From NCBI RefSeq assembly GCF_002884445.1, contig NZ_KZ614144.1, positions 3,147,551 to 3,211,550 on the forward strand: 64,000 nucleotides of DNA, in the 5' to 3' direction. A model generated the notes under the pieces. That model did not search any database and had not been told where the DNA came from. It saw only the letters and a list, made by a program, of their open reading frames with translations. The position numbers and the translations under genes are program-made. This DNA comes from Paenibacillus castaneae (lineage in GTDB: Bacteria; Bacillota; Bacilli; Paenibacillales; Paenibacillaceae). Each line of letters opens with the position of its first letter. The stretch's first letter is position 1. Of the stretch, positions 35,440 through 42,110 are shown one piece after another.

Positions 35440-36118
35440 ATTGAAAGAAAGTAATAAGCCAAGGTGCGATCAGAAGCGTGACGAAAGCAGTTAACATCAT
35501 AGCGAGACTAGCGATCGAACCTGCGATTGCGTTATATTCGAATGCTTTGCTAATGCCGGCCGAATGGGCGCTGGTTCCAAATAAAATGCCCTGGGCGATT
35601 GGGCTGTTGATTCTTAACCACTTCACGATAAGTGGTCCTAGAGTAAGGCCAACCAGTCCGGTAATTAAGGTTGCGACAGCGGTAATCGTCGGAACACCCC
35701 CTATAATTCCAGATACGGAAACGGCGATTGGCGTCGTTGCAGTTCGCGGGGCAAGGCTTGCCATCAGATCATACTTTAGCCCGAACATGTGAACCAGTTC
35801 CGCTGTGGTCAAGAAAGCAGTGATAGCTCCACAGCATACACTAGCGATGATCGCCTTAGCATTTTTCTTTAACACATCCAAATGTTTATAGAGCATCACT
35901 GCAAGAGCAATCGTCGCGGGTTCCACCAAATCGGACAACCAAATTGCTCCTTTATCGTAGGTATCGAACGTCACCCCTGACAAAGCGATGATCGTAATAA
36001 TGACAATTGGTGTAGTGAGTAATGGAGTCAAATAAACCTTTGGATATGCTCTGTAGATTCGCTTTGCAGCCCCATAGATCGCAATAGTAAAAACAAGCCA
36101 GAATATGGATTGCATCAT
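35438..36118 (-). CDS. cidB: CidB/LrgB-family membrane protein
   Basis: This 226-residue membrane protein belongs to the LrgB/CidB family, with about seven hydrophobic segments and the conserved LAPRTATTPIAVSVSGIIGGVPT and GILFGTSAHSAGISKAFE motifs. The family acts with CidA/LrgA partners in holin-like control of cell lysis or in carboxylate (pyruvate) transport. The start at 36118 follows AGAGAGGAAT and overlaps the cidA stop. A LysR regulator (CidR type) divergent from cidA supports the Cid rather than Lrg assignment. Confidence 0.92.
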   Translation of the reverse strand: MMQSIFWLVFTIAIYGAAKRIYRAYPKVYLTPLLTTPIVIITIIALSGVTFDTYDKGAIWLSDLVEPATIALAVMLYKHLDVLKKNAKAIIASVCCGAITAFLTTAELVHMFGLKYDLMASLAPRTATTPIAVSVSGIIGGVPTITAVATLITGLVGLTLGPLIVKWLRINSPIAQGILFGTSAHSAGISKAFEYNAIAGSIASLAMMLTAFVTLLIAPWLITFFQ

Positions 36119-36486
36119 GCCGCATTCCTCTCTTTCCGCTCCGAAATTCGCTGAGCTATCATCCCAGCGCATAGCATGACAAGAAGAGTACTGCCTATAA
36201 TGGAAATGAGGATTTGAATTCCGTTTGCAGCAATCAAACTTTTATAATTAATGATACTAACTGTTGCAGGAATGAAAAATAAAAGCATTTCAGACAGCAG
36301 CCATTTGGAGCCGAGTTCGATCCAGTCAAGCCGGATGATCTTAAATTCAAGCAGTGCGAACAAAAATATAATGCCTACAATACTGCCGGGAATGGGTAGA
36401 TGCAGCCATATAACGAGCGAATCGGATAACTTAGCAAGAAGGATAAAAAATAATACTTGGATGATTGTTCTAAGAAGAGATTTCAT
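36115..36486 (-). CDS. cidA: CidA/LrgA-family holin-like membrane protein
   Basis: This 123-residue protein has four membrane helices and the family motif LPIPGSIVGIIFLFALL (residues 30-46). It is the small partner of CidB, with a holin-like role or a share in carboxylate transport. It is the first gene of a two-gene unit, overlapping cidB by 4 bp and transcribed divergently from the cidR-type gene. The ATG at 36486 follows AGGAGC. In related bacteria, CidR activates this operon in response to acetate or pyruvate overflow. Confidence 0.92.
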   Translation of the reverse strand: MKSLLRTIIQVLFFILLAKLSDSLVIWLHLPIPGSIVGIIFLFALLEFKIIRLDWIELGSKWLLSEMLLFFIPATVSIINYKSLIAANGIQILISIIGSTLLVMLCAGMIAQRISERKERNAA

Positions 36487-36546
36487 ATGAATGTACTGCT
36501 CCTTTCTTATCTAAGTATACAGAATGAATTCACATAGGTAAAATGA

Positions 36547-36575
36547 ATAAATAGAATGGTTTTCATTCCATTTAT
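36547..36575. promoter_or_regulatory. Inverted-repeat operator between cidA and cidR
   Basis: ATAAATAGAATG (36547-36558) and CATTCCATTTAT (36564-36575) are inverted with 11 of 12 positions matching around GTTTT. It is the best dyad in the 112-bp divergent gap and probably binds the adjacent LysR-type regulator. Confidence 0.75.
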
Positions 36576-36598
36576 CTATGGAAATGAGGTTGGATCGA

Positions 36599-37486
36599 TT
36601 GGATATTCACCATTTGCAGCATGTCTCTGAAATAGCACGCCATAACAGCTTCACTAAGGCAGCGGAAGCACTGCATATCACACAGCCGACAATCAGTAAG
36701 TCTATTAAAAATTTGGAAAATGAGTTGAACGTTTCCTTATTCGTTAGGCATGGCAATCAAATCAAGCTGACGGAGGCAGGGGAAGCGATCGTTAAGTACG
36801 CAGCTCCTATCCTTCAATTATTCGACCAGCTGTCATCTGAATTAAACGATCTAACTTATTTGAATACAGGCAGCATCCGGATCGGCTTGCCTCCAATGGC
36901 GGGACCAAGCTTCTTTCCCGGTGTCATCAAGGCATTTCAGGAGCGCTACCCGGGTATAACAGTCAAGTTGGTGGAGAACGGTGCGAGGACAATTAAAGAG
37001 TATATCGAGGACGGCTCGCTTGAAGTTGGAGTAGTGCTGCTTCCTGTAGATTCACAAATATTCGATTCGTTTCCTATCGTCGAGGATCGATTAAATGTGA
37101 TTCTTCCTTTATCGCACTCACTGGCAGAGAGACAATGGATCGAGCTTGATGAGCTTTCGGAAGAGCCGTTCATTCTGTTTAGCAGCGAGTTCGCTCTGCA
37201 TCACCGAATTTTGAACGAATGCCGCGCAGCTGGCTTTGAGCCCCGCGTAGTGTATGAGAGCTCGCAATGGGATTTTATAGGGGAGATGGTTGGTGCAGGA
37301 CTTGGCATTGCTATGCTGCCCGATACGATCTGTCGTTCATTGGATTCAGGCAAGGTGAAGGCTGTACCCTTGATTAATCCATTCATTCCTTGGCAATTGG
37401 CAATAGCATGGAAGCGTGAAGGCTATTTGCCCATCGCTGCAAAAGAGTGGATTGCATTCACGAGAGAAATGTTCCTAGGGAAATAA
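36599..37486 (+). CDS. cidR: LysR-type regulator, CidR-like
   Basis: This 295-residue regulator has an N-terminal helix-turn-helix (FTKAAEALHITQPTISKSIKNLENEL, residues 18-43) and a C-terminal periplasmic-binding-like effector domain. The sequence and the divergent cidAB neighbours match CidR, which activates cidAB in response to carbohydrate overflow metabolites. The start is best placed at the TTG at 36599 (MDIHHLQH..), with GAGG 9 bp upstream and agreement with related CidR N-termini; upstream ATGs at 36578 and 36584 share the frame. It binds most likely at the dyad just upstream of its own start. Confidence 0.9.
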   Translation: MDIHHLQHVSEIARHNSFTKAAEALHITQPTISKSIKNLENELNVSLFVRHGNQIKLTEAGEAIVKYAAPILQLFDQLSSELNDLTYLNTGSIRIGLPPMAGPSFFPGVIKAFQERYPGITVKLVENGARTIKEYIEDGSLEVGVVLLPVDSQIFDSFPIVEDRLNVILPLSHSLAERQWIELDELSEEPFILFSSEFALHHRILNECRAAGFEPRVVYESSQWDFIGEMVGAGLGIAMLPDTICRSLDSGKVKAVPLINPFIPWQLAIAWKREGYLPIAAKEWIAFTREMFLGK

Positions 37487-37525
37487 CGATTCATCATCAC
37501 AACCGCTTACGGTTGATATTTTCAC

Positions 37526-37554
37526 TTGATTTTCAAACGCTTTAATTGTAATAT
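37526..37554 (+). promoter_or_regulatory. Promoter of the riboswitch transcript
   Basis: TTGATT (37526-37531) and TAATAT (37549-37554) are 17 bp apart; TATAAT also occurs at 37552. This places transcription start about 10 bp before the aptamer. Confidence 0.6.
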
Positions 37555-37570
37555 AATTACAATCATTAAA

Positions 37571-37638
37571 CGGTGTGTAACTGGCGTAAACATGGAGTAC
37601 CATGAGGAAGCACACCGATAAAAGCCGTACGCCTGGGC
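37571..37638 (+). ncRNA. ZTP (pfl) riboswitch aptamer
   Basis: The segment matches the pfl/ZTP aptamer, which senses the folate-stress signals ZMP and ZTP (5-aminoimidazole-4-carboxamide nucleotides). CGGTGTG (37571-37577) pairs perfectly with CACACCG (37611-37617), enclosing the conserved TAACTGGCG (37578-37586), a CATGG-AGTA-CCATG hairpin (37591-37604) and AGGAAGC. After a short linker comes GCCG and the conserved CGCCTGGGC (37630-37638). GGCG (37583-37586) can form the expected pseudoknot with CGCC (37630-37633). An intrinsic terminator follows at once, then the DJ-1/PfpI start 58 bp after the aptamer. Identification is by motif; the covariance score was not computed. Confidence 0.9.
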
Positions 37639-37641
37639 GAA

Positions 37642-37672
37642 GTATTTGATCAAGGATCAGATGCTTTTTTTT
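37642..37672 (+). terminator. Riboswitch expression-platform terminator
   Basis: GTATTTGATC (37642-37651) pairs with GATCAGATGC (37655-37664; two wobble pairs) around AAG and is followed by eight T. It sits between the ZTP aptamer and its gene, so ligand binding should favour read-through. Confidence 0.88.
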
Positions 37673-37695
37673 ATCCAATGAGAGAGGTCAGGTGT

Positions 37696-38304
37696 ATGGT
37701 TATGAAAATGGCATTTATTTTATTTGATCAAATGACAGCATTGGATTTTGTCGGATTTTATGAGGCAGTTACTTGGATTGGAATATTGAAATTGAAAGAA
37801 GATGTAACCTGGCATTTCTGTTCTAACAAAGCCGAAGTTACAGACGACCGCGGCTTGACGATTAAAATTAATGATGTCAATCCAGATTTATCGGAGTATG
37901 ATATGGTTTTTATTCCTGGTGGTTATTCGACTAGACTATTAAGAAATGATTCCTCTTTTATTTCTTGGATCAAAACCGCCAGCAATGTAGAGTATAAGGT
38001 ATCTGTTTGTACGGGTTCATTGATTTTAGGGGCAGCCGGTTTCTTGGAGGGCAAGAGTGCTACAACAAACTCATCCGCATATGATTTATTATCGCCGTAT
38101 TGTAAGGAGGTCGTTAAAGACCGTCTCGTACGGGATGGAAATATTTTTACAGGTGGCGGAGTTTCGGCATCATTAGATTTGGGGCTATATTTCATTCAAT
38201 CGTTATTTGGCGAAGAGATCGCCAATGAAGTTCAACTGAAAATGGAGTATCCTTATTATAATTGTTCAGCATATAGGGACGTGAAGTCTCAAAATCCAGT
38301 CTAA
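37696..38304 (+). CDS. DJ-1/PfpI-family protein under ZTP riboswitch control
   Basis: This 202-residue cytoplasmic protein has the DJ-1/PfpI fold: MAFILFDQMTALDFVGFYEAV at the start, FIPGGYSTRLLRND midway, and the nucleophile elbow VCTGSLILGAAGFL with its reactive Cys (about residue 107), followed by TGGGVSASLDLGLYFI. Related proteins include isonitrile hydratases and the amidase-like part of AraC regulators. The ATG at 37696 follows AGGTCAGGTG. ZTP control normally governs purine and one-carbon genes, so this enzyme may act on a purine, folate or AICAR-related compound; that is inference. Confidence 0.88.
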   Translation: MVMKMAFILFDQMTALDFVGFYEAVTWIGILKLKEDVTWHFCSNKAEVTDDRGLTIKINDVNPDLSEYDMVFIPGGYSTRLLRNDSSFISWIKTASNVEYKVSVCTGSLILGAAGFLEGKSATTNSSAYDLLSPYCKEVVKDRLVRDGNIFTGGGVSASLDLGLYFIQSLFGEEIANEVQLKMEYPYYNCSAYRDVKSQNPV

Positions 38305-38376
38305 AGTCATTGACAGCAGCGGTTTTTCAAGTTATATTTTTGGAATAAGTTTACTTTAATGGAGAGGGTGACAGTG

Positions 38377-38460
38377 ATGAAAAGTATCGAATTCTACTCA
38401 AATGAATTAAATACATTCAAAAGCACAACATTCACTGCCTCCACATATCCGCTAGTATAA
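38377..38460 (+). CDS. Possible 27-residue peptide with its own terminator
   Basis: ATG at 38377 follows GGAGAGGGTGACAGTG, a good ribosome site, and opens a short frame (MKSIEFYSNELNTF then KSTTFTAST..) that stops at TAA 38458. A strong hairpin terminator lies 34 bp later. No homologue is recognised. The ribosome site and terminator make a small expressed unit plausible, but a decayed gene is equally possible. Confidence 0.35.
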   Translation: MKSIEFYSNELNTFKSTTFTASTYPLV

Positions 38461-38493
38461 GCATCGTTTGTAAAATTAGTGATGCTGGGATAG

Positions 38494-38527
38494 AAGGCCA
38501 TGGTGATCGTTGCCATGGTCTTTTTTG
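38494..38527 (+). terminator. Intrinsic terminator
   Basis: GGCCATGG pairs with CCATGGTC (one wobble) around a 9-base loop and is followed by six T. Confidence 0.85.
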
Positions 38528-38559
38528 TGTAGAGCAGTACCAATAAGGAGACACTGCCG

Positions 38560-38703
38560 ATGAACACGATAAGAAACTTTTTTCCTAATGAGATCGAAAA
38601 TTTGAAAGTCATTTTACGATCGGTTTATAAAACAATATATAAATATCAAAATGAACGAACAGAATCAAATGAAATCCAGATAAGGAAAGAGGACAGACCA
38701 TGA
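38560..38703 (+). CDS. 47-residue small ORF translationally coupled to an acetyltransferase
   Basis: This short frame starts with ATG at 38560, 9 bp after AAGGAG, and ends at a TGA that overlaps the ATG of the next gene (ATGA at 38700-38703). The peptide is hydrophilic and basic (start MNTIRNFFPNEIENLKVIL, later KTIYKYQNERTESNEIQ). It lies after a terminator and so begins its own transcription unit with the acetyltransferase. The ribosome site and the coupled stop/start overlap strongly suggest a real gene; no family is recognised. Confidence 0.65.
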   Translation: MNTIRNFFPNEIENLKVILRSVYKTIYKYQNERTESNEIQIRKEDRP

Positions 38704-39149
38704 ATAATATTGTAGTAACCACTATGACAATAGGAATGCTAGAAGAATGCGTGGACCTCTTTATTGATGTATTTACGAGAGAGCCATGGAACGATGTGTA
38801 CGAATCCAGAGACCAAGTTAAACGTTTTTTTGAAAACCACTTTAATAATAATTATTTTTTAGGGTATGTAGCTATCGTTGACAAGGAAATAATTGCACTC
38901 AGTCTAGGTATGAGAAAGCCTTGGATAGAGGGGATGGAATATTATATCGATGAGTTTTGTGTCAGTGCGAAAATGCAAAGAAGTGGAGTAGGCAGTCAAT
39001 TCATGAAACTAATTGAAATTGACTTGAAAGCAAAAAACTTAAATAGCGTTTTGCTCTTAACAGACAAATATTACCCATCGCATCAGTTTTATGAGAAGGT
39101 TGGATATAGAGTGGTTGAAGATACAATTGTCATGTTTAAAGGTATGTAA
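38700..39149 (+). CDS. GNAT-family N-acetyltransferase
   Basis: This 149-residue single-domain acetyltransferase has the acetyl-CoA loop in FCVSAKMQRSGVGSQFMKLIEIDLKAKNLNSVLLLTD (QRSGVGSQFM), and the final KYYPSHQFYEKVGYRVVEDTIVMFK motif. The substrate is unknown. The ATG at 38700 follows GAAAGAGGAC and overlaps the stop of the 47-residue upstream ORF, implying coupled translation. A bidirectional terminator follows. Confidence 0.9.
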   Translation: MNNIVVTTMTIGMLEECVDLFIDVFTREPWNDVYESRDQVKRFFENHFNNNYFLGYVAIVDKEIIALSLGMRKPWIEGMEYYIDEFCVSAKMQRSGVGSQFMKLIEIDLKAKNLNSVLLLTDKYYPSHQFYEKVGYRVVEDTIVMFKGM

Positions 39150-39154
39150 TAACA

Positions 39155-39203
39155 GAAAAAAATCCCTCATCTCTTCATTATAAGAGGTGAGGGATTTTTT
39201 ATT
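39155..39203. terminator. Bidirectional intrinsic terminator
   Basis: AAAAAAATCCCTCA and TGAGGGATTTTTT with inner CTCTT/AAGAG form a strong stem between the convergent acetyltransferase and FMN reductase genes. Confidence 0.92.
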
Positions 39204-39204
39204 A

Positions 39205-39744
39205 TTAACGCAAAGTTTTCAAAGCGCCGCTCCAAGCGAGAACTTGGTCTAGCATGCCATTAACGTTCGTTAGGTGCAAATCAGCTGGTTTGAAAACAGT
39301 TCCGTTCTCAAAATCAGTGAAAAGCGATAATGCCGGGTGGACACGGACGTCCGCGACTGAGAGTTCTCCCAATATTCCACGCAAATGCTCAGCTGCACGG
39401 GCGCCGCCAACAGAACCGTAGCTTACGATACCTGCTGCTTTATTGTTCCATGCATCACGAGCATAATCAAGAGCATTTTTCAATGACGCTGATATACTGT
39501 GATTGTATTCTTGAACGATAAATACAAAGCCGTCTAAGCTGGCAAGCTTTGTATTCCATGCTGTTGCTTGTTCAGTAGCATCAGCCTCGCCTAAAAGGGG
39601 AAGCTTGAAATCAGCGATATCTACGATTTCGTAATTAGCATCTCCGCGCTTGTCAGCGACAGATTTCACCCATTCACCAACTTGTGGACTTACACGACCT
39701 TGACGAGTACTTCCTAGAATAATTCCGATATTTAATTTTGACAT
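39205..39744 (-). CDS. NADPH-dependent FMN reductase (flavodoxin-like quinone or azo reductase)
   Basis: This 179-residue flavoprotein has the flavin phosphate loop GIILGSTRQGRVSPQ (residues about 7-21), a PLLGEAD region and VQEYNHSISASLKNALDYA for the flavin ring, then GIVSYGSVGGARAAEHLR. It reduces FMN, quinones, chromate or azo dyes with NAD(P)H. The start at 39744 has a strong GAGGAGG 8 bp upstream. The frame stays open upstream and offers an ATG at 39798 giving MGFLDKLFGKTTTEEEIP, with a weak GGTGG site, so a longer form is possible. An upstream dyad at 39922 may bind its regulator. Confidence 0.9.
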   Translation of the reverse strand: MSKLNIGIILGSTRQGRVSPQVGEWVKSVADKRGDANYEIVDIADFKLPLLGEADATEQATAWNTKLASLDGFVFIVQEYNHSISASLKNALDYARDAWNNKAAGIVSYGSVGGARAAEHLRGILGELSVADVRVHPALSLFTDFENGTVFKPADLHLTNVNGMLDQVLAWSGALKTLR

Positions 39745-39921
39745 TGGTATTTCCTCCTCAGTAGTTGTTTTACCGAATAATTTGTCTAAAAAACCCATTT
39801 GCTGCACCACCAATCAAATCTTTAAACTTAAGAACATCACTAACATCATGGTGTCGTTTAATCTCTATAATAGTCCCTCAGATGAAAGGATTTATTCTCA
39901 AGCTTCAGATTAATTTTAACC

Positions 39922-39949
39922 ATACTCAAACTGTCTTTAATTTGAGTAT
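39922..39949. promoter_or_regulatory. Inverted repeat, candidate operator upstream of the FMN reductase
   Basis: ATACTCAAA and TTTGAGTAT are a perfect 9-bp inverted repeat spaced 10 bp, in the 382-bp gap 39745-40126 between divergent genes. The layout fits a MarR- or HxlR-type redox regulator site. Nothing else was found in the gap apart from AT-rich promoter-like sequence. Confidence 0.5.
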
Positions 39950-40126
39950 TTTGAATATGAGATAATAATACCGGATTAAATATATAATGTCAAGTTACTT
40001 ATTTATAGTTAGTTGAAATCTTTATTATGAATCATAATTAATAATAAGGGCAGAATGCCGTTTAAAAGAAGACTATCTTAGGGAATATTGTAAGGATGAA
40101 CAAATTAGATGATGGAGGTAAATGAA

Positions 40127-40681
40127 ATGAAAAAGATTTTGACCCTTATTATTTTCGCTGCTGCCATTAGTTTAGTCACTTGTGGTTATGACGTGATGAG
40201 CAGCGAAAACCAATTGAACCATCCACATATGGGCCTAAGCTCACATGCGAGTTCAGGTGAAGTTCCTAAAACATTAAAGACAGCGGACAACCCCGTCTTT
40301 AAAGTTGGAAGCCAAGCCATAATTAAAGATGACCATATGAAAGGGATGCGGGGTGCCGTAGCCACGATTGTGGGTGCTTATGATACAACTGTCTATTCTG
40401 TTTCGTATACTCCGACTACAGGTGGAAACCGAGAGGAAAATCATGAATGGATCATTCAGGAAGAAATAAAGAATGCTTCGGACAAGCCCTATAAGGCGGG
40501 AACGAAAGTCATATTGGAGGCAGATCATATGAAAGGGATGTATGGTGCAACCGCCAAAATCGATTCAGTTCAAAAAATAACCGTATATATGGTCGATTAC
40601 ACTCCGACAACAGGTGGAGAAAGAATAATGAATCATAAGTGGGTAGTAGAAAGTGAGCTTTCTCCTGTTCCAGCTAAATAA
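40127..40681 (+). CDS. YdhK-family lipoprotein with tandem DUF1541 repeats
   Basis: This 184-residue exported lipoprotein has a signal peptide with lipobox LVTC (Cys at about residue 20) and two copies of the same domain: DDHMKGMRGAVATIVGAYDTTVYSVSYTPTTGG (about 70-105) and EADHMKGMYGATAKIDSVQKITVYMVDYTPTTGG (about 130-165). The Met/His-rich DHMKGM motif resembles a copper or other soft-metal site. The family is common in Bacilli; its function is unknown. The ATG at 40127 follows TGGAGG; an ATG at 40109 has no ribosome site. Confidence 0.9.
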   Translation: MKKILTLIIFAAAISLVTCGYDVMSSENQLNHPHMGLSSHASSGEVPKTLKTADNPVFKVGSQAIIKDDHMKGMRGAVATIVGAYDTTVYSVSYTPTTGGNREENHEWIIQEEIKNASDKPYKAGTKVILEADHMKGMYGATAKIDSVQKITVYMVDYTPTTGGERIMNHKWVVESELSPVPAK

Positions 40682-40706
40682 TCAATTGAAGAAAAACAAA
40701 CTAAGG

Positions 40707-40745
40707 GATTATCAGAAGGCTGCCGCAGGCAGCCTTCTGATAATC
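40707..40745. repeat. Perfect 18-bp inverted repeat downstream of the YdhK gene
   Basis: The 18 bases from 40707 pair perfectly with those from 40728, around a GCA loop; the core GGCTGCC-GCA-GGCAGCC is very stable. No T run follows on either strand, so it is more likely an mRNA 3' stabiliser or a Rho-type stop than a standard terminator. Confidence 0.8.
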
Positions 40746-40888
40746 TACAAGTAAGGTCTCGGCGAAAATGACAATGAAGAACTGTGCTACCTGCAAAGCG
40801 GATCAAACAAGTATAACTAAACTTTACCTTGAATGATTTGTAAGACCAAATTATGCTTTCAATATCATTAATGAAGGAGAGATGTACT

Positions 40889-40936
40889 ATGAAAATTATA
40901 TTGGCTTGTATGATGAAGGGATTTAAAGAAATTTGA
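40889..40936 (+). CDS. Possible 15-residue leader ORF before rsgA
   Basis: ATG at 40889 follows AAGGAGAG and opens 15 codons (MKIILACMMKGFKEI) before TGA, 16 bp ahead of the rsgA ATG. It could be a leader peptide or a leftover of a longer gene; no stem-loop switch was found around it. Confidence 0.25.
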   Translation: MKIILACMMKGFKEI

Positions 40937-40952
40937 TTATCGGAGGAATTGA

Positions 40953-42014
40953 ATGGGATTATTAGAATTAGGATGGAATGAACAGCTGGAATCCGCTTTT
41001 GAGCTATACAAAGATCATGGATATTCAGTTGGTAGAGTAGTGATAGAACACAAAAATGTTTATACGGTATATACAGAAGGCACCCCATTACTCGCAGAGA
41101 TTTCGGGTAAAATGAATTATTGTGCCAGGGGTAGAAGTGACTATCCAGCCGTAGGTGATTGGGTCGTATTAAAAGAGAATACAGACATATCGATCATTCA
41201 TAGCATTTTACCAAGAAAAAGTAAGTTTTCTCGAAAGACCGCCGGGGATATTTTTGATGAGCAGATCGTAGCATCAAATATTGATACTGTATTTCTGGTA
41301 ACCTCATTAAATAATGATTTTAATCTTCGTAAATTGGAGAGATATTTATTATTATCCAAAGAAAGCGGCGCAAACCCAGTTATCATATTAAGTAAAGCAG
41401 ATCTCTGCAGCAATATAGATGAAAAAATTAAAGAAATACAAGGTTTGGATAGCAGCGTTCCTTTTCACATTATCAGTGCTCTACACAATGAAGGTATTGA
41501 ACCGTTAATGCCCTATATGTCTAATGGATTGACAGTAGCTTTGATCGGTTCGTCAGGAGTAGGCAAGTCCACCTTGATTAACAGCTTACTTGGGGAAGAG
41601 TACCTCAAAGTGAATTCGGTTCGTGACAGCGATCATAAAGGCAGGCATACTACTACACATAGAGAGCTCGTCGTATTGCCTAATGGCGGCGTGTTAATTG
41701 ATACTCCAGGAATGCGGGAGCTTCAGTTGTGGTCATCTGAAGAGGGATTGAACTCCAGCTTTGATGATATTGATCGTTTAATGAAACAATGTAGATATAA
41801 TGATTGCACACATATGGTCGAACCAGGCTGTGCGGTTAAAGAGGCATTAGCAACTAATAAATTGGACAAGAAACGTTATGAAAATTACAAGAAAATGAAA
41901 CGTGAATTAGAACGGCTGGCTCTGAAGGAGAAAGAGCAACTAAAAGCAGCACAAAGAGCAAGTGGCAAAAAGCACTCCAAATTTTTTGACGGTCTGAAGC
42001 AGCGTAGAAAATAG
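40953..42014 (+). CDS. rsgA: Ribosome small-subunit-dependent GTPase RsgA
   Basis: This 353-residue circularly permuted GTPase checks late maturation of the 30S ribosomal subunit. An N-terminal OB-like part (about 25-95) precedes the GTPase domain in permuted order: G4 as LSKADL, then P-loop GSSGVGKST and G3 DTPGMRELQLW. A zinc-binding motif with CRYNDCTHMVEPGC follows (about 275-290), then a basic helical tail. The ATG follows CGGAGG. It is a second type of copy as found in many Paenibacilli, outside the usual prpC-prkC-rsgA cluster. A terminator follows. Confidence 0.93.
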   Translation: MGLLELGWNEQLESAFELYKDHGYSVGRVVIEHKNVYTVYTEGTPLLAEISGKMNYCARGRSDYPAVGDWVVLKENTDISIIHSILPRKSKFSRKTAGDIFDEQIVASNIDTVFLVTSLNNDFNLRKLERYLLLSKESGANPVIILSKADLCSNIDEKIKEIQGLDSSVPFHIISALHNEGIEPLMPYMSNGLTVALIGSSGVGKSTLINSLLGEEYLKVNSVRDSDHKGRHTTTHRELVVLPNGGVLIDTPGMRELQLWSSEEGLNSSFDDIDRLMKQCRYNDCTHMVEPGCAVKEALATNKLDKKRYENYKKMKRELERLALKEKEQLKAAQRASGKKHSKFFDGLKQRRK

Positions 42015-42046
42015 CGGCTCTATAATCGCTATACATGACATTAAGC

Positions 42047-42092
42047 AAAAAAAGGTTGATCTCAAATGATGATTGAGATCAACCTTTCTTTA
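42047..42092. terminator. Bidirectional intrinsic terminator
   Basis: AAAAAAAGGTTGATCTCAA pairs with TTGAGATCAACCTTT, with A and T runs, between rsgA and the convergent GH8 gene. Confidence 0.92.
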
Positions 42093-42110
42093 TGCAACGA
42101 ATAATAATGG

